Assembly (NCBI RefSeq): GCF_002906155.1
Contig: NZ_MUJK01000001.1
Coordinates: 868,001 to 932,000 of the forward strand
Direction of reading: 5' to 3'
DNA: 64,000 bases
From: Pseudomonas laurylsulfativorans
GTDB lineage: Bacteria; Pseudomonadota; Gammaproteobacteria; Pseudomonadales; Pseudomonadaceae
The notes below the pieces were generated by a model. It did not search any database. It was not told where the DNA came from and worked only from the letters and a program-made list of their open reading frames with translations. Positions within the stretch are counted from its first letter, which is position 1; the number at the start of each line of letters is the position of its first letter. Shown here piece by piece: positions 8,074 to 16,497 of the stretch. Both the position numbers and the translations under genes were made by a program.

Positions 8074-8853
8074 ATGCCTTTCGAACTCAGCGTTGACCTC
8101 TCCACCCTGGCCATCCTGGCCATTGTCGCTTTTGTTGCCGGCTTCATCGACGCCATCGCTGGTGGCGGTGGACTGTTGACCACGCCGGCCCTGCTGACTG
8201 CCGGCCTGCCACCGCATCTGGTGCTGGGCACCAACAAGCTCAGTTCGACCTTCGGTTCGGCCATTGCCAGCTTCACTTTCTACCGACGCAAACTGTTCCA
8301 CCCCGCACAATGGGTGCACGCCATCGTCGGCACCTTGGTTGGCGCCCTGACCGGCGCCGTCGTCGCGCACTATCTGCCGGCGGAATGGCTGAACAAAATG
8401 CTGCCGGTGATCGTCTTCGCCTGTGGCGTTTACCTGTTGTTTGGTGGCACGCCGAAAGCACCGTTGGACAACAACGCACCGATCAAGAAAAAGTGGCAGT
8501 CGACCCAGGGCTTCAGCCTAGGGTTCTATGACGGCGTGGCCGGTCCCGGTACGGGCGCGTTCTGGACCGTGAGCAGCCTGCTGCTGTACCCCATCGACCT
8601 GGTCAAGGCCAGCGGTGTGGCGCGCAGCATGAACTTCGTCAGCAACGCGGCGGCGCTGTCGATCTTCATCTTTTCCGGTCAGGTGGACTGGATCATCGGC
8701 CTGTGCATGGGCTCGTCGTTGATGGTCGGCGCTTTTTTCGGCGCCCGCACCGCCATCAGCGGCGGTGCGAAATTCATTCGACCGGTGTTCATCACCGTGG
8801 TGCTGGGCTTGACCGTGCGTCTAGCCTGGCAGCACTGGTTCAGCGTGGCCTAA
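8074..8853 (+). CDS. TSUP-family permease (TauE/SafE, YfcA-like)
   Basis: The 259-residue protein has seven or eight hydrophobic segments. It shows the TSUP signatures '[19 protein letters not shown]' near residue 27 and '[15 protein letters not shown]' near residue 151, one in each half of the internal repeat. Family members export sulfite, sulfoacetate or other organosulfur anions across the inner membrane. The substrate cannot be told from the sequence. The gene stands alone, and its 3' end overlaps the convergent nudC by 33 bases. Confidence 0.87.
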   Translation: MPFELSVDLSTLAILAIVAFVAGFIDAIAGGGGLLTTPALLTAGLPPHLVLGTNKLSSTFGSAIASFTFYRRKLFHPAQWVHAIVGTLVGALTGAVVAHYLPAEWLNKMLPVIVFACGVYLLFGGTPKAPLDNNAPIKKKWQSTQGFSLGFYDGVAGPGTGAFWTVSSLLLYPIDLVKASGVARSMNFVSNAAALSIFIFSGQVDWIIGLCMGSSLMVGAFFGARTAISGGAKFIRPVFITVVLGLTVRLAWQHWFSVA

Positions 8854-9651
8854 GCGCCGCGCCACGTAGACGTCGATCAGGTAACGGGCAATCGAGCGTG
8901 ACGCCGGCAACGGCGGCAGCTCATGCACGTTGAACCACTGGGCGTCCTCGATCTCGTCTTCCTGACAGACGATCTCGCCTCCGGCATATTCGGCATGAAA
9001 GCCGAGCATCATCGAGTGCGGGAATGGCCAGCACTGGCTGCCCAGATACTGGATGTTCTTGACCTCGATGCTCACCTCTTCGCGAACCTCGCGAATCAGG
9101 CAGTCCTCGGCCGATTCCCCCGGTTCGGCAAAACCTGCCAATGTGCTGTAGACGCCCGTGACGAAACGCGGTGAACGCGCCAGCAGGATTTCATCACCAC
9201 GAGTGACCAATACAATCATGCTCGGCGAAATTCGCGGATAACTGCGCAAATCGCATGGCTGGCAATACATTGCCCGCTCCCGCGGCACTTGCGTCATGGC
9301 CTGCCCGCAGTTGCCGCAAAAGCGGTGCTCGCGGGCCCAGGTGCCGATTTGCGCGGCGTAACCGAGCACCTTGTAGACCGTGTGATCGCCTTCCAGCATG
9401 AACGCCCGCAGGCCTTTCCAGTTGCAGCCCGGCACCTCGCTTTGGCTGCGCAGCTCCAGCAGGTAGACCGGTTCGCCATCGAGATGACCGATGCCATGTT
9501 CGGCAATAATCGACAGGTCCTGACGCTTGAGCCATTCACGCGCAAACAGTGCGCCATTGTCATCGAACAGAAAGCCTTCGGGGCTGCGGGCAACGGCCCA
9601 GCCGCCGGGTTGATCGGTGTCCAGTACTGCAGTGGTCCAGCGAGGAATCAT
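8821..9651 (-). CDS. nudC: NAD+ diphosphatase / NAD-capped RNA hydrolase NudC
   Basis: The 276-residue protein has the NudC layout. A zinc ribbon has cysteines 112, 115, 130 and 133. A Nudix box follows at about 173-195 ('[20 protein letters not shown]', with R187-E188 and E191-E192). The NADH-pyrophosphatase specificity motif comes after it at 205-213. That motif reads SQCWPFPHS here, where the consensus is SQPWPFPxS. NudC splits NAD(H) to NMN and AMP and removes NAD caps from RNA. It sits 6 bases downstream of the crotonase gene in one transcription unit. Confidence 0.92.
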   Translation of the reverse strand: MIPRWTTAVLDTDQPGGWAVARSPEGFLFDDNGALFAREWLKRQDLSIIAEHGIGHLDGEPVYLLELRSQSEVPGCNWKGLRAFMLEGDHTVYKVLGYAAQIGTWAREHRFCGNCGQAMTQVPRERAMYCQPCDLRSYPRISPSMIVLVTRGDEILLARSPRFVTGVYSTLAGFAEPGESAEDCLIREVREEVSIEVKNIQYLGSQCWPFPHSMMLGFHAEYAGGEIVCQEDEIEDAQWFNVHELPPLPASRSIARYLIDVYVARRLGHAEPVLPG

Positions 9652-9657
9652 GGTTAA

Positions 9658-10470
9658 TCAATCCAGAAATTCAGGTTTCTGTTTGCTCATATGGGCGGCC
9701 ATGGCCACGCGCAAATCGGTGGATTGCAGCATGGCGGCGTTCCAGGTGGCGATGTATTCGAGGCCGTCATCAATACGATGGTCACGCATGTAGCTGATCA
9801 TCTCCTTGGTGCCGGTGACGGCAATCGGCGACTTGCTGGCGATTTCCCGGGCAATGCCCATGACGCCGTCGAGCAGGCTGGCGTTGTCGCTGTAGACGCG
9901 ATTGACCAGGCCCATGCCCCGCGCTTCGTCGGCGCCGAAGGTGCGACCAGTGTAAGCCAGTTCACGCAGCATGCCGTCACCGATGATCCGCGGCAAGCGT
10001 TGCAACGTGCCGACGTCGGCGGCCATGCCGATGTCGATTTCCTTGATCGAAAACTGTGCGTCCTCGGCGGCGTAACGCATGTCGCACGCGGCAATCAGGT
10101 CGATGGCGCCGCCCAGGCAGTATCCCTGAATCGCTGCCAGCACCGGTTTGCGGCAGTTATCGACAGCATTGAACGACGCTTGCAGGGTAAGGATCTTGCG
10201 CCGCAACAGGCGCGCATTGCGGCCCACGTCCTTGCCCAGTTCATTGGCCACGCCGGCCAGCATCATCAGGTCGATGCCCGAAGAGAAATGCTTGCCGGCC
10301 CCGCTGAGGACCACCACGCGCACTTCATCGGTGTCGTCGATCCACTGGAAGATCTCGACGATCTCGCTCCAGAACGCGGCGTTCATCGAGTTGATCTTCT
10401 CCGGGCGGTTGATCTGCACATGGGCGATTTTATCGACCAGTTCGACGTTGAACGCGCTGTACTGAGACAT
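9658..10470 (-). CDS. Enoyl-CoA hydratase/isomerase family, delta3,5-delta2,4-dienoyl-CoA isomerase type
   Basis: The 270-residue crotonase-fold protein has the oxyanion-hole segments 'GKHFSSGIDLMML' (about 60-71) and 'IQGYCLGGAIDL' (about 114-125). The stretch 'KEIDIGMAADVGTLQRLP' (143-160) matches mammalian ECH1. It keeps the two acidic residues eight apart (E144 and D152) that correspond to the catalytic Glu196/Asp204 pair of rat dienoyl-CoA isomerase. It would reposition double bonds during beta-oxidation of odd-position unsaturated fatty acids. It is the upstream gene of a unit with nudC. Confidence 0.85.
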   Translation of the reverse strand: MSQYSAFNVELVDKIAHVQINRPEKINSMNAAFWSEIVEIFQWIDDTDEVRVVVLSGAGKHFSSGIDLMMLAGVANELGKDVGRNARLLRRKILTLQASFNAVDNCRKPVLAAIQGYCLGGAIDLIAACDMRYAAEDAQFSIKEIDIGMAADVGTLQRLPRIIGDGMLRELAYTGRTFGADEARGMGLVNRVYSDNASLLDGVMGIAREIASKSPIAVTGTKEMISYMRDHRIDDGLEYIATWNAAMLQSTDLRVAMAAHMSKQKPEFLD

Positions 10471-11030
10471 GCCAGTGATCCTTTTGCGGGCAAAAAATGA
10501 GGCCCGAACTATAACAAGGCATCAAGGTGGGCAGTAAGGCAGTGCTTCGGCCAAATGCGGGACTGCCATGAGCGCACCACAATAGTGCAACGCCGCCAAA
10601 GCGTGTCGCACATTTATGTGACTGCCCGGTGACTTTTTGAGGCCAAAACGCAAAAAAACATGCACTTCGTCGGGGCGTTTGCACCCGGATCAGGCACGTC
10701 CGTACCGCTACAAACCGATTGTCGAACAATTTTGCCATCTGGCCTTTACCGCTCTAAGTTCTGGCCTAGACTCATTTTCTCGAAGCGAAACCGGTCGGTC
10801 ACAAAGTGGAAAAATAGTCGAAACTTTTTCCAATCCCGATCGGTCCTCTGACAAGAAGGTGCGTTACGACTGGTGCAATCTTTGCAACGGCTCATTCACC
10901 CATTCTGCTTCAGCGCATTGGGCAGCGCTTGCTCACTGATGCGTAGCGCGATTGCGCCCGGCCACGTGAATTGGCCATGAAACACCGTTTGCCAGACCTA
11001 AGAATTAGATCAACAACACGGGAGATTCAT
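10471..11030. other. 560-base intergenic region, regulatory region of the glgA operon
   Basis: No reading frame here has Pseudomonas-like codon use. The region must hold the glgA operon promoter, and also the crotonase promoter facing the other way. A TCTGA box at 10847 follows AAACTT (10821), but the spacing is 20, too long for AlgU, so I do not call a promoter. A good ribosome site, GGGAG, lies at 11020-11024. Confidence 0.5.
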
Positions 11031-12614
11031 ATGATCAGTACGGCTTTGGAAATACAGGGAGAGCGTGCTCATCAGGTCGGCGAATCGAGCGCCGTGACTG
11101 CCGCAAACACCCAACCCGTCAACGTTCCTGGCACCAGGACGCTGACCCCGGCAGCCAACCAGAATCCGAACCGTAAGAAGGTCTTGTTCGTCACCTCGGA
11201 AATTGCCGACCTGGTGAAAACCGGCGGCCTGGGCGACGTTTCCGCGGCGCTGCCACGGGCCATGGCTCATCTGCACGATGTGCGGGTGTTGATCCCGGGT
11301 TACCCGCAGGTGCTGCACAGCGAAAATCCGATCCATATCATCGGCGAACTCGGCGGCCATGCTGCGCTGCCACCGTGCAAGATCGGGCGCATGGACATGC
11401 CCGATGGTCTGGTCATTTACGTGCTGATCTGCCCCGAACTCTACGAGCGCGAAGGCTCGCCCTACGGCGCCAACAACGGTCGCGACTGGCCGGACAACCA
11501 TATCCGTTTCGCCCGCCTGGGCCTGGCGGCAGCCGATATCGCCGCCAACCTCGCGCAAATCCACTGGTGCCCGGATCTGGTGCATGCCCACGACTGGCCA
11601 GCCGGCCTGGCCCCGGCCTATATGCACTGGCGCGGGCAGCGCACGCCGACGCTGTTCACCATTCACAACCTGGCTTATCAAGGCGTGACCAGCCTGGGCT
11701 CGTGCCCCGAACTGGGCATCCCTCATCACGCGCTGCAACAGGAAGGCATGGAGTTCTACGGCAAGATGTCGTTCCTCAAGGCCGGCATGGCCTATTCGAG
11801 CCACATCACCACGGTCAGCGCGACCTACGCCCAGGAAATCACCACTCCGGACTTCGGCTGCGGTCTCGACGGCTTCCTCGCCGCCAAGACCCAGCAAGGC
11901 CTGCTCAGCGGGATTCCCAACGGTATCGATGAAAGCTGGGATGCAGCGACCGACCCGCACCTGTTCTGCCCGTTCGAGATCGGCGACTGGGATGGCAAGG
12001 CGGTCAACGCCGCCCATGTCCGCGAGCTGTTCGGCCTGGAAGACTCCGAAGGCCCACTGTTTGCGGTCGTTTCGCGACTGGTTTATCAGAAAGGTCTGGA
12101 CCTCACTGAGGCGGTCTCCGAATTCATCGTCAAATCCGGCGGCCAGATCGCGATCATCGGCCGTGGCGAGCCAGAAGAAGAACAGTCGATGCGCGAACTG
12201 GCCCTGCGCTTCCCCGGGCAGATCGGCGTGCGCATTGGCTTCAACGAAACCGACGCCCGGCGCATGTTCGCCGGTAGTGACTTCCTGCTGATGCCCTCGC
12301 GTTACGAGCCATGCGGCCTGAGCCAGATGTACGCCCAGCGCTTCGGCTCGTTGCCGGTGGCACGCAATACCGGTGGCCTGGCCGACACCATCGAGAACGG
12401 CGTGACCGGTTTCCTGTTCGATGAATCCACGGTGCAGAGCTATCAGGAAGCCCTGAGCCGTGCGTTCAAGGTGTTCGCCTTTCCCGACCTGCTGCACGCC
12501 ATGCGCTGCCGGGCCATGGCAGCACCGTTCAACTGGTGCAAGGCGGTCGAACCCTACGCCGAACTCTACGAACAGCTTGTGGCTAAAGCGCTGGGGAAAT
12601 CGCACAAACAGTAA
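11031..12614 (+). CDS. glgA: Glycogen (starch) synthase, GT5 family
   Basis: The 527-residue retaining glucosyltransferase transfers glucose from a nucleotide sugar to the growing alpha-1,4-glucan. The sugar-nucleotide loop KTGGLGDV is at residues 63-70. The C-terminal catalytic segment 'PSRYEPCGLSQMYAQRFG' and 'NTGGLADTI' carry the conserved E-x7-E-like region of GT5. The first 48 or so residues precede the usual GlgA start (E. coli has its loop at residue 15), giving an unusual extension rich in Ala, Thr, Asn and Gln. I chose ATG 11031 because GGGAG lies 6-10 bases before it. It heads a + strand operon with treZ, malQ and treY. Confidence 0.92.
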   Translation: MISTALEIQGERAHQVGESSAVTAANTQPVNVPGTRTLTPAANQNPNRKKVLFVTSEIADLVKTGGLGDVSAALPRAMAHLHDVRVLIPGYPQVLHSENPIHIIGELGGHAALPPCKIGRMDMPDGLVIYVLICPELYEREGSPYGANNGRDWPDNHIRFARLGLAAADIAANLAQIHWCPDLVHAHDWPAGLAPAYMHWRGQRTPTLFTIHNLAYQGVTSLGSCPELGIPHHALQQEGMEFYGKMSFLKAGMAYSSHITTVSATYAQEITTPDFGCGLDGFLAAKTQQGLLSGIPNGIDESWDAATDPHLFCPFEIGDWDGKAVNAAHVRELFGLEDSEGPLFAVVSRLVYQKGLDLTEAVSEFIVKSGGQIAIIGRGEPEEEQSMRELALRFPGQIGVRIGFNETDARRMFAGSDFLLMPSRYEPCGLSQMYAQRFGSLPVARNTGGLADTIENGVTGFLFDESTVQSYQEALSRAFKVFAFPDLLHAMRCRAMAAPFNWCKAVEPYAELYEQLVAKALGKSHKQ

Positions 12615-12626
12615 GAGGCTTTCAAG

Positions 12627-14426
12627 ATGCCGTTACGGACCCTTGAGACCTGGCCCCACGGCGCAATCATGCTGGACGCAGAGCACACGCGATTCGCGTT
12701 GTGGGCGCCAGATGCGTTTTACGTCAGTGTCGAACTGGAAAATGGACAGTCCTTGCCGTTGCTGCCCCAGGCCGACGGCTGGTTCGTGATCAACACCCGA
12801 TGCCCGGCAGGTACGCGTTACCGCTACAGCATCGACGGCGAACTGGAAGTGCCCGACCCGGCCTCCCGCGCCCAGGCAGGCGATATTGACCGGCACAGTG
12901 TGGTGGTCGATCCGCTGGCCTATGCGTGGCAGCACAGTGCCTGGCTGGGACGGCCATGGAACGAAGCGGTGATCTACGAGTTGCATGTCGGTGCGCTCGG
13001 CGGCTTCAGTGCCGTCGAGCAGCACCTGGCGCGGCTGGTCGAACTCGGCATCAGCGCGATCGAGCTGATGCCCATCGCGCAGTTTCCCGGTGAGCGCAAT
13101 TGGGGTTATGACGGCGTCCTGCCCTACGCGCCCCAGGCTTCATATGGCTCCCCCGAGCAGCTCAAGCACTTGATCGACACCGCCCACGGCCATGGGCTGG
13201 CGGTGATTCTCGACGTGGTCTACAACCACTTCGGCCCGCACGGCAATTACCTGCATCGTTATGCCAAGGGCTTTTTTCGCGAAGACAAACACACGCCGTG
13301 GGGCGCGGCCATCGACTTGGGCCGTCGCGAAGTACGAGACTTCTTCATCGAAAACGCCTTGATGTGGCTGCTGGAATACCGTTTCGACGGTTTACGCCTG
13401 GACGCGGTGCACGCCATCGAAGACCCGGATTTCCTCCAGGAGCTGGCCCAACGGGTGCACCAGCAGACGGGACCGGCGCGGCATGTCTGGCTGATGGTGG
13501 AGAACGAACACAACCAGGCCAGCCTGCTCGAACACGATTACGACGCGCAATGGAATGACGACGGCCACAACGCCCTGCACGTATTGCTCACCGGTGAAAC
13601 CGAGGCCTATTACGCCGACTACGCGCAAAACCCCACCGAACAGCTGGCGCGCTGTCTGAGTCAGGGTTTCGTGTTCCAGGGTCATATCAACCGGCATGGT
13701 GTGGCGCGCGGCGAACCCAGCGGGCATTTGCCACCCAGTGCATTCATCCTGTTTTTGCAGAATCATGACCAGATCGGCAACCGGGCCTTCGGCGAGCGCC
13801 TGCATCAACTGGCCCACCCGCAAGCGCTACGGGCCGCCACGGTGTTGCTGCTGTTGTCGCCGATGATTCCGCTGCTGTTCATGGGCGACGAGTTTGCCGT
13901 CGAGCAACCCTTCCTGTTTTTCACCAGCCATCACGGTGAATTGGCCAAACAGGTTCGCGACGGTCGGCGCAACGAGTTCGCGGCGTTCAGCGCCTTTGCC
14001 GACCCGATCCTGCGCGAACACATTCCGGACCCGAATGATCCGCAGACGTTCTCAGCGTCCCGCCCTGTCCTGCCATCGACCGGCCACTGCGAGATGCACG
14101 ACCTGTATCGCCGACTGTTGCAGATCCGTCACCGACACATCATCCCGCGCCTGCCGGGAGCCCAGGCATTGGGCGCCGATGTGCTGGGCCAAGGCGCGGT
14201 CAGTGCATCCTGGCGCTTGGGCGACGGCAGCCAACTGCGCATTGACCTGAACCTGAGCGCCAGGCCCGTAGTCCACACCTCACAGTCCGCTGCCACACGG
14301 TTGTTCGAATACCCGCCACAGAACGCAGGGCTGCTGGACCAAAACACCCTTGCCCCGTATTGCGCGCTCGTCAGCCTCACGGCCGCAGCCCCCTTTGTAC
14401 CTCGTTTGGAGAGCGTCCATGAGTGA
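12627..14426 (+). CDS. treZ: Malto-oligosyltrehalose trehalohydrolase
   Basis: This 599-residue GH13 enzyme cuts trehalose from the end of maltooligosyltrehalose made by TreY. An N-terminal carbohydrate-binding-like domain ('TRFALWAPDAFYVSV') precedes the barrel. The GH13 catalytic residues are D259 in 'DGLRLDAVHAIED', E292 in 'VENEHNQ' and D381 in 'FLQNHDQIGNRA'. 'YELHVGALGGFSAV' is typical of TreZ and branching-type enzymes. It starts 12 bases after glgA and overlaps malQ by 8 bases, so translation is probably coupled. Confidence 0.94.
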   Translation: MPLRTLETWPHGAIMLDAEHTRFALWAPDAFYVSVELENGQSLPLLPQADGWFVINTRCPAGTRYRYSIDGELEVPDPASRAQAGDIDRHSVVVDPLAYAWQHSAWLGRPWNEAVIYELHVGALGGFSAVEQHLARLVELGISAIELMPIAQFPGERNWGYDGVLPYAPQASYGSPEQLKHLIDTAHGHGLAVILDVVYNHFGPHGNYLHRYAKGFFREDKHTPWGAAIDLGRREVRDFFIENALMWLLEYRFDGLRLDAVHAIEDPDFLQELAQRVHQQTGPARHVWLMVENEHNQASLLEHDYDAQWNDDGHNALHVLLTGETEAYYADYAQNPTEQLARCLSQGFVFQGHINRHGVARGEPSGHLPPSAFILFLQNHDQIGNRAFGERLHQLAHPQALRAATVLLLLSPMIPLLFMGDEFAVEQPFLFFTSHHGELAKQVRDGRRNEFAAFSAFADPILREHIPDPNDPQTFSASRPVLPSTGHCEMHDLYRRLLQIRHRHIIPRLPGAQALGADVLGQGAVSASWRLGDGSQLRIDLNLSARPVVHTSQSAATRLFEYPPQNAGLLDQNTLAPYCALVSLTAAAPFVPRLESVHE

Positions 14427-16497
14427 TGCGCAACTGGAAATCCTGGCCAGCCGTGCCGGCCTCGCGGTCGATTGGATCGACGCCAACGGCCGCCCGCAAA
14501 AAGTCGCGCCGTCAGTGTTGCGCAACGTGCTGACCGGACTTGGCCACCCGGCCGGCAGTGCCCAGGAAATCGACGCCAGCCTGCTGGAATTGCAGGCGGC
14601 GCAACAGACCTCGCACTTGCCGCCTTTGATGACCGTCGATGTGGGTGCCGGCCTGGACCTGGCGCGTTTTTTCGAGCCCCAAACTCCTTGTGAAATCCAC
14701 CTTGAGGACGGCTCGCGGCTCAACCTGAAACTGGACGCCAACTCGGTGCTGCCTGGGCTGGTACCGATCGGCTATCAACAGGTCAGCATCGACGGGCAAA
14801 CTTTCACTCTGGCGGTGGCCCCGCCCCGTTGCTACAGCGTGGCCGACGCCGTGGACAACCCGATCCCGCGTGCCTGGGGCCTGAGCGTGCAGCTGTATGG
14901 ATTACGCCGCCCCGGCGATGGCGGATTTGGTGACACCCAGGCGCTGGAGGATCTCGCCCGGGTGGCCGGTGAACGTGGTGCCGAGGCGCTGGCAATCAGC
15001 CCGTTGCATGCGATGTTTTCCAGTGACACCCAACGCTACAGCCCCTATTCGCCGTCCAGCCGTTTGTTTCTCAACAGCCTTTACTGCGCCCCCGGCACCA
15101 TTCTCGGTGAACGCGCATTGCGTACCGCCATTGATACCACCGGCCTGGCCATTGAACTCAAGGCGCTGGAAGAGCGCCCGTTGATCGACTGGCCGGCCGC
15201 CGCCGAAGCCAAGCACCGGTTACTTCAGTCGCTCTATGAAGGTTTCGTCCAGGGTGAACACCCGTTGCACGAGGACTTCAGCAGTTTTCGTCACGCCGCT
15301 GGCGAAGCGCTGGAAAACCACTGTCGCTTCGAAGCCATCCAGGAGGCTCGCGCCGCCCGCGGCGAACACCTCGATTGGCGGCAGTGGCCCGAACCCTGGC
15401 GCAACCCGCGCAGCGCCGAACTGGCGGCATTCGCCGAAGAGAACGCCGGGCGAATCGGTTTCTTTGCCTTCTGTCAGTGGCTGATCACGCGTTGTCTGGA
15501 ACGCGCGCAAACCGCCGCTCGCGCCAGCGGCATGAGTATCGGCCTGATCGCCGATCTGGCCGTTGGCGCCGATGGCGGTGGCAGCCAGGCCTGGAGTCGT
15601 CAGGACGAACTGCTAGCCTCCCTCACTGTCGGTGCGCCGCCGGACATTCTCAACCGCAGCGGCCAAGGGTGGGGGATTTCCGCGTTTTCCCCCGAAGGCC
15701 TGGTGCGCAATGGTTTCCGTGCCTTCATCGAAATGCTGCGGGCCAATTTCGCCCATTCCGGTGGTTTGCGCATCGATCACGTCATGGGCTTACAGCGTTT
15801 GTGGGTGATCCCCAACGGCTCTCCGCCGGCCGACGGCGCCTACCTGTATTACCCGGTGGACGATCTGCTGCGCTTGCTGACCCTGGAGTCCCATCGTCAC
15901 CAGGCCATCGTCCTCGGCGAAGACCTCGGCACCGTACCGGACGGCCTGCGGGAAAAGCTCATCGCCCGTTCGATGCTCGGCATGCGGGTGTTGCTGTTCG
16001 AACAGGACAACACGCACTTCAAGCCGATCCTCGACTGGCCGGACAACGCCCTGGCGACCACCAGCACCCATGACCTGCCCACCCTCAACGGCTGGTGGCA
16101 TGGTCGTGATATCGACTGGAACGCCCGGCTCGGCATGGTCGATGCCAGCGGTGAAATCGAATGGCGCCAGCACCGTGAACGTGAGCGCGAAGGCCTGCGC
16201 CGGGCGTTGAGCCAGGACCCGCAGAACTTTCGCGAAGAGTCCCACGAAACCGACCAGGTGCTCGACGCCAGCGTGCGCTTCCTCGGTCATACCCGGGCAC
16301 CCTTGGTGCTGCTGCCGCTGGAAGATGCCCTTGGCGTGGAACAACAGGCCAACCTGCCGGGCACCATCGACACCCACCCGAACTGGTCGCGGCGCCTGCC
16401 CGGTTACAGCGAAGTCCTGCTCGATGGCGCGGATGCCGCGCGGCGCCTGGAACTGCTCGCCTGTGCGCGACTCCAGGCGGCCGAGCGTGATCGATGA
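14419..16497 (+). CDS. malQ: 4-alpha-glucanotransferase (amylomaltase)
   Basis: This 692-residue GH77 enzyme moves maltodextrin segments between chains, releasing glucose and lengthening acceptors. The catalytic residues are D453 in 'GLRIDHVMGLQRLW', E501 in 'LGEDLGTVPDGL' and D552 in 'STHDLPTLNGWW'. An N-terminal domain of about 140 residues precedes the barrel, as in the long bacterial MalQ form. The ATG at 14419 follows TTGGAGAG and overlaps the treZ stop (ATGAGTGA). Its stop overlaps the treY start by 4 bases. In this operon it can recycle short glucans left by debranching and trehalose release. Confidence 0.93.
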   Translation: MSDAQLEILASRAGLAVDWIDANGRPQKVAPSVLRNVLTGLGHPAGSAQEIDASLLELQAAQQTSHLPPLMTVDVGAGLDLARFFEPQTPCEIHLEDGSRLNLKLDANSVLPGLVPIGYQQVSIDGQTFTLAVAPPRCYSVADAVDNPIPRAWGLSVQLYGLRRPGDGGFGDTQALEDLARVAGERGAEALAISPLHAMFSSDTQRYSPYSPSSRLFLNSLYCAPGTILGERALRTAIDTTGLAIELKALEERPLIDWPAAAEAKHRLLQSLYEGFVQGEHPLHEDFSSFRHAAGEALENHCRFEAIQEARAARGEHLDWRQWPEPWRNPRSAELAAFAEENAGRIGFFAFCQWLITRCLERAQTAARASGMSIGLIADLAVGADGGGSQAWSRQDELLASLTVGAPPDILNRSGQGWGISAFSPEGLVRNGFRAFIEMLRANFAHSGGLRIDHVMGLQRLWVIPNGSPPADGAYLYYPVDDLLRLLTLESHRHQAIVLGEDLGTVPDGLREKLIARSMLGMRVLLFEQDNTHFKPILDWPDNALATTSTHDLPTLNGWWHGRDIDWNARLGMVDASGEIEWRQHREREREGLRRALSQDPQNFREESHETDQVLDASVRFLGHTRAPLVLLPLEDALGVEQQANLPGTIDTHPNWSRRLPGYSEVLLDGADAARRLELLACARLQAAERDR

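Noticed and set aside
10821..10851. AAACTT ... TCTGA as an AlgU promoter for glgA
   Set aside because: The spacer is 20 bases, outside the 16-17 tolerated, and the -35 lacks the leading G of GAACTT.
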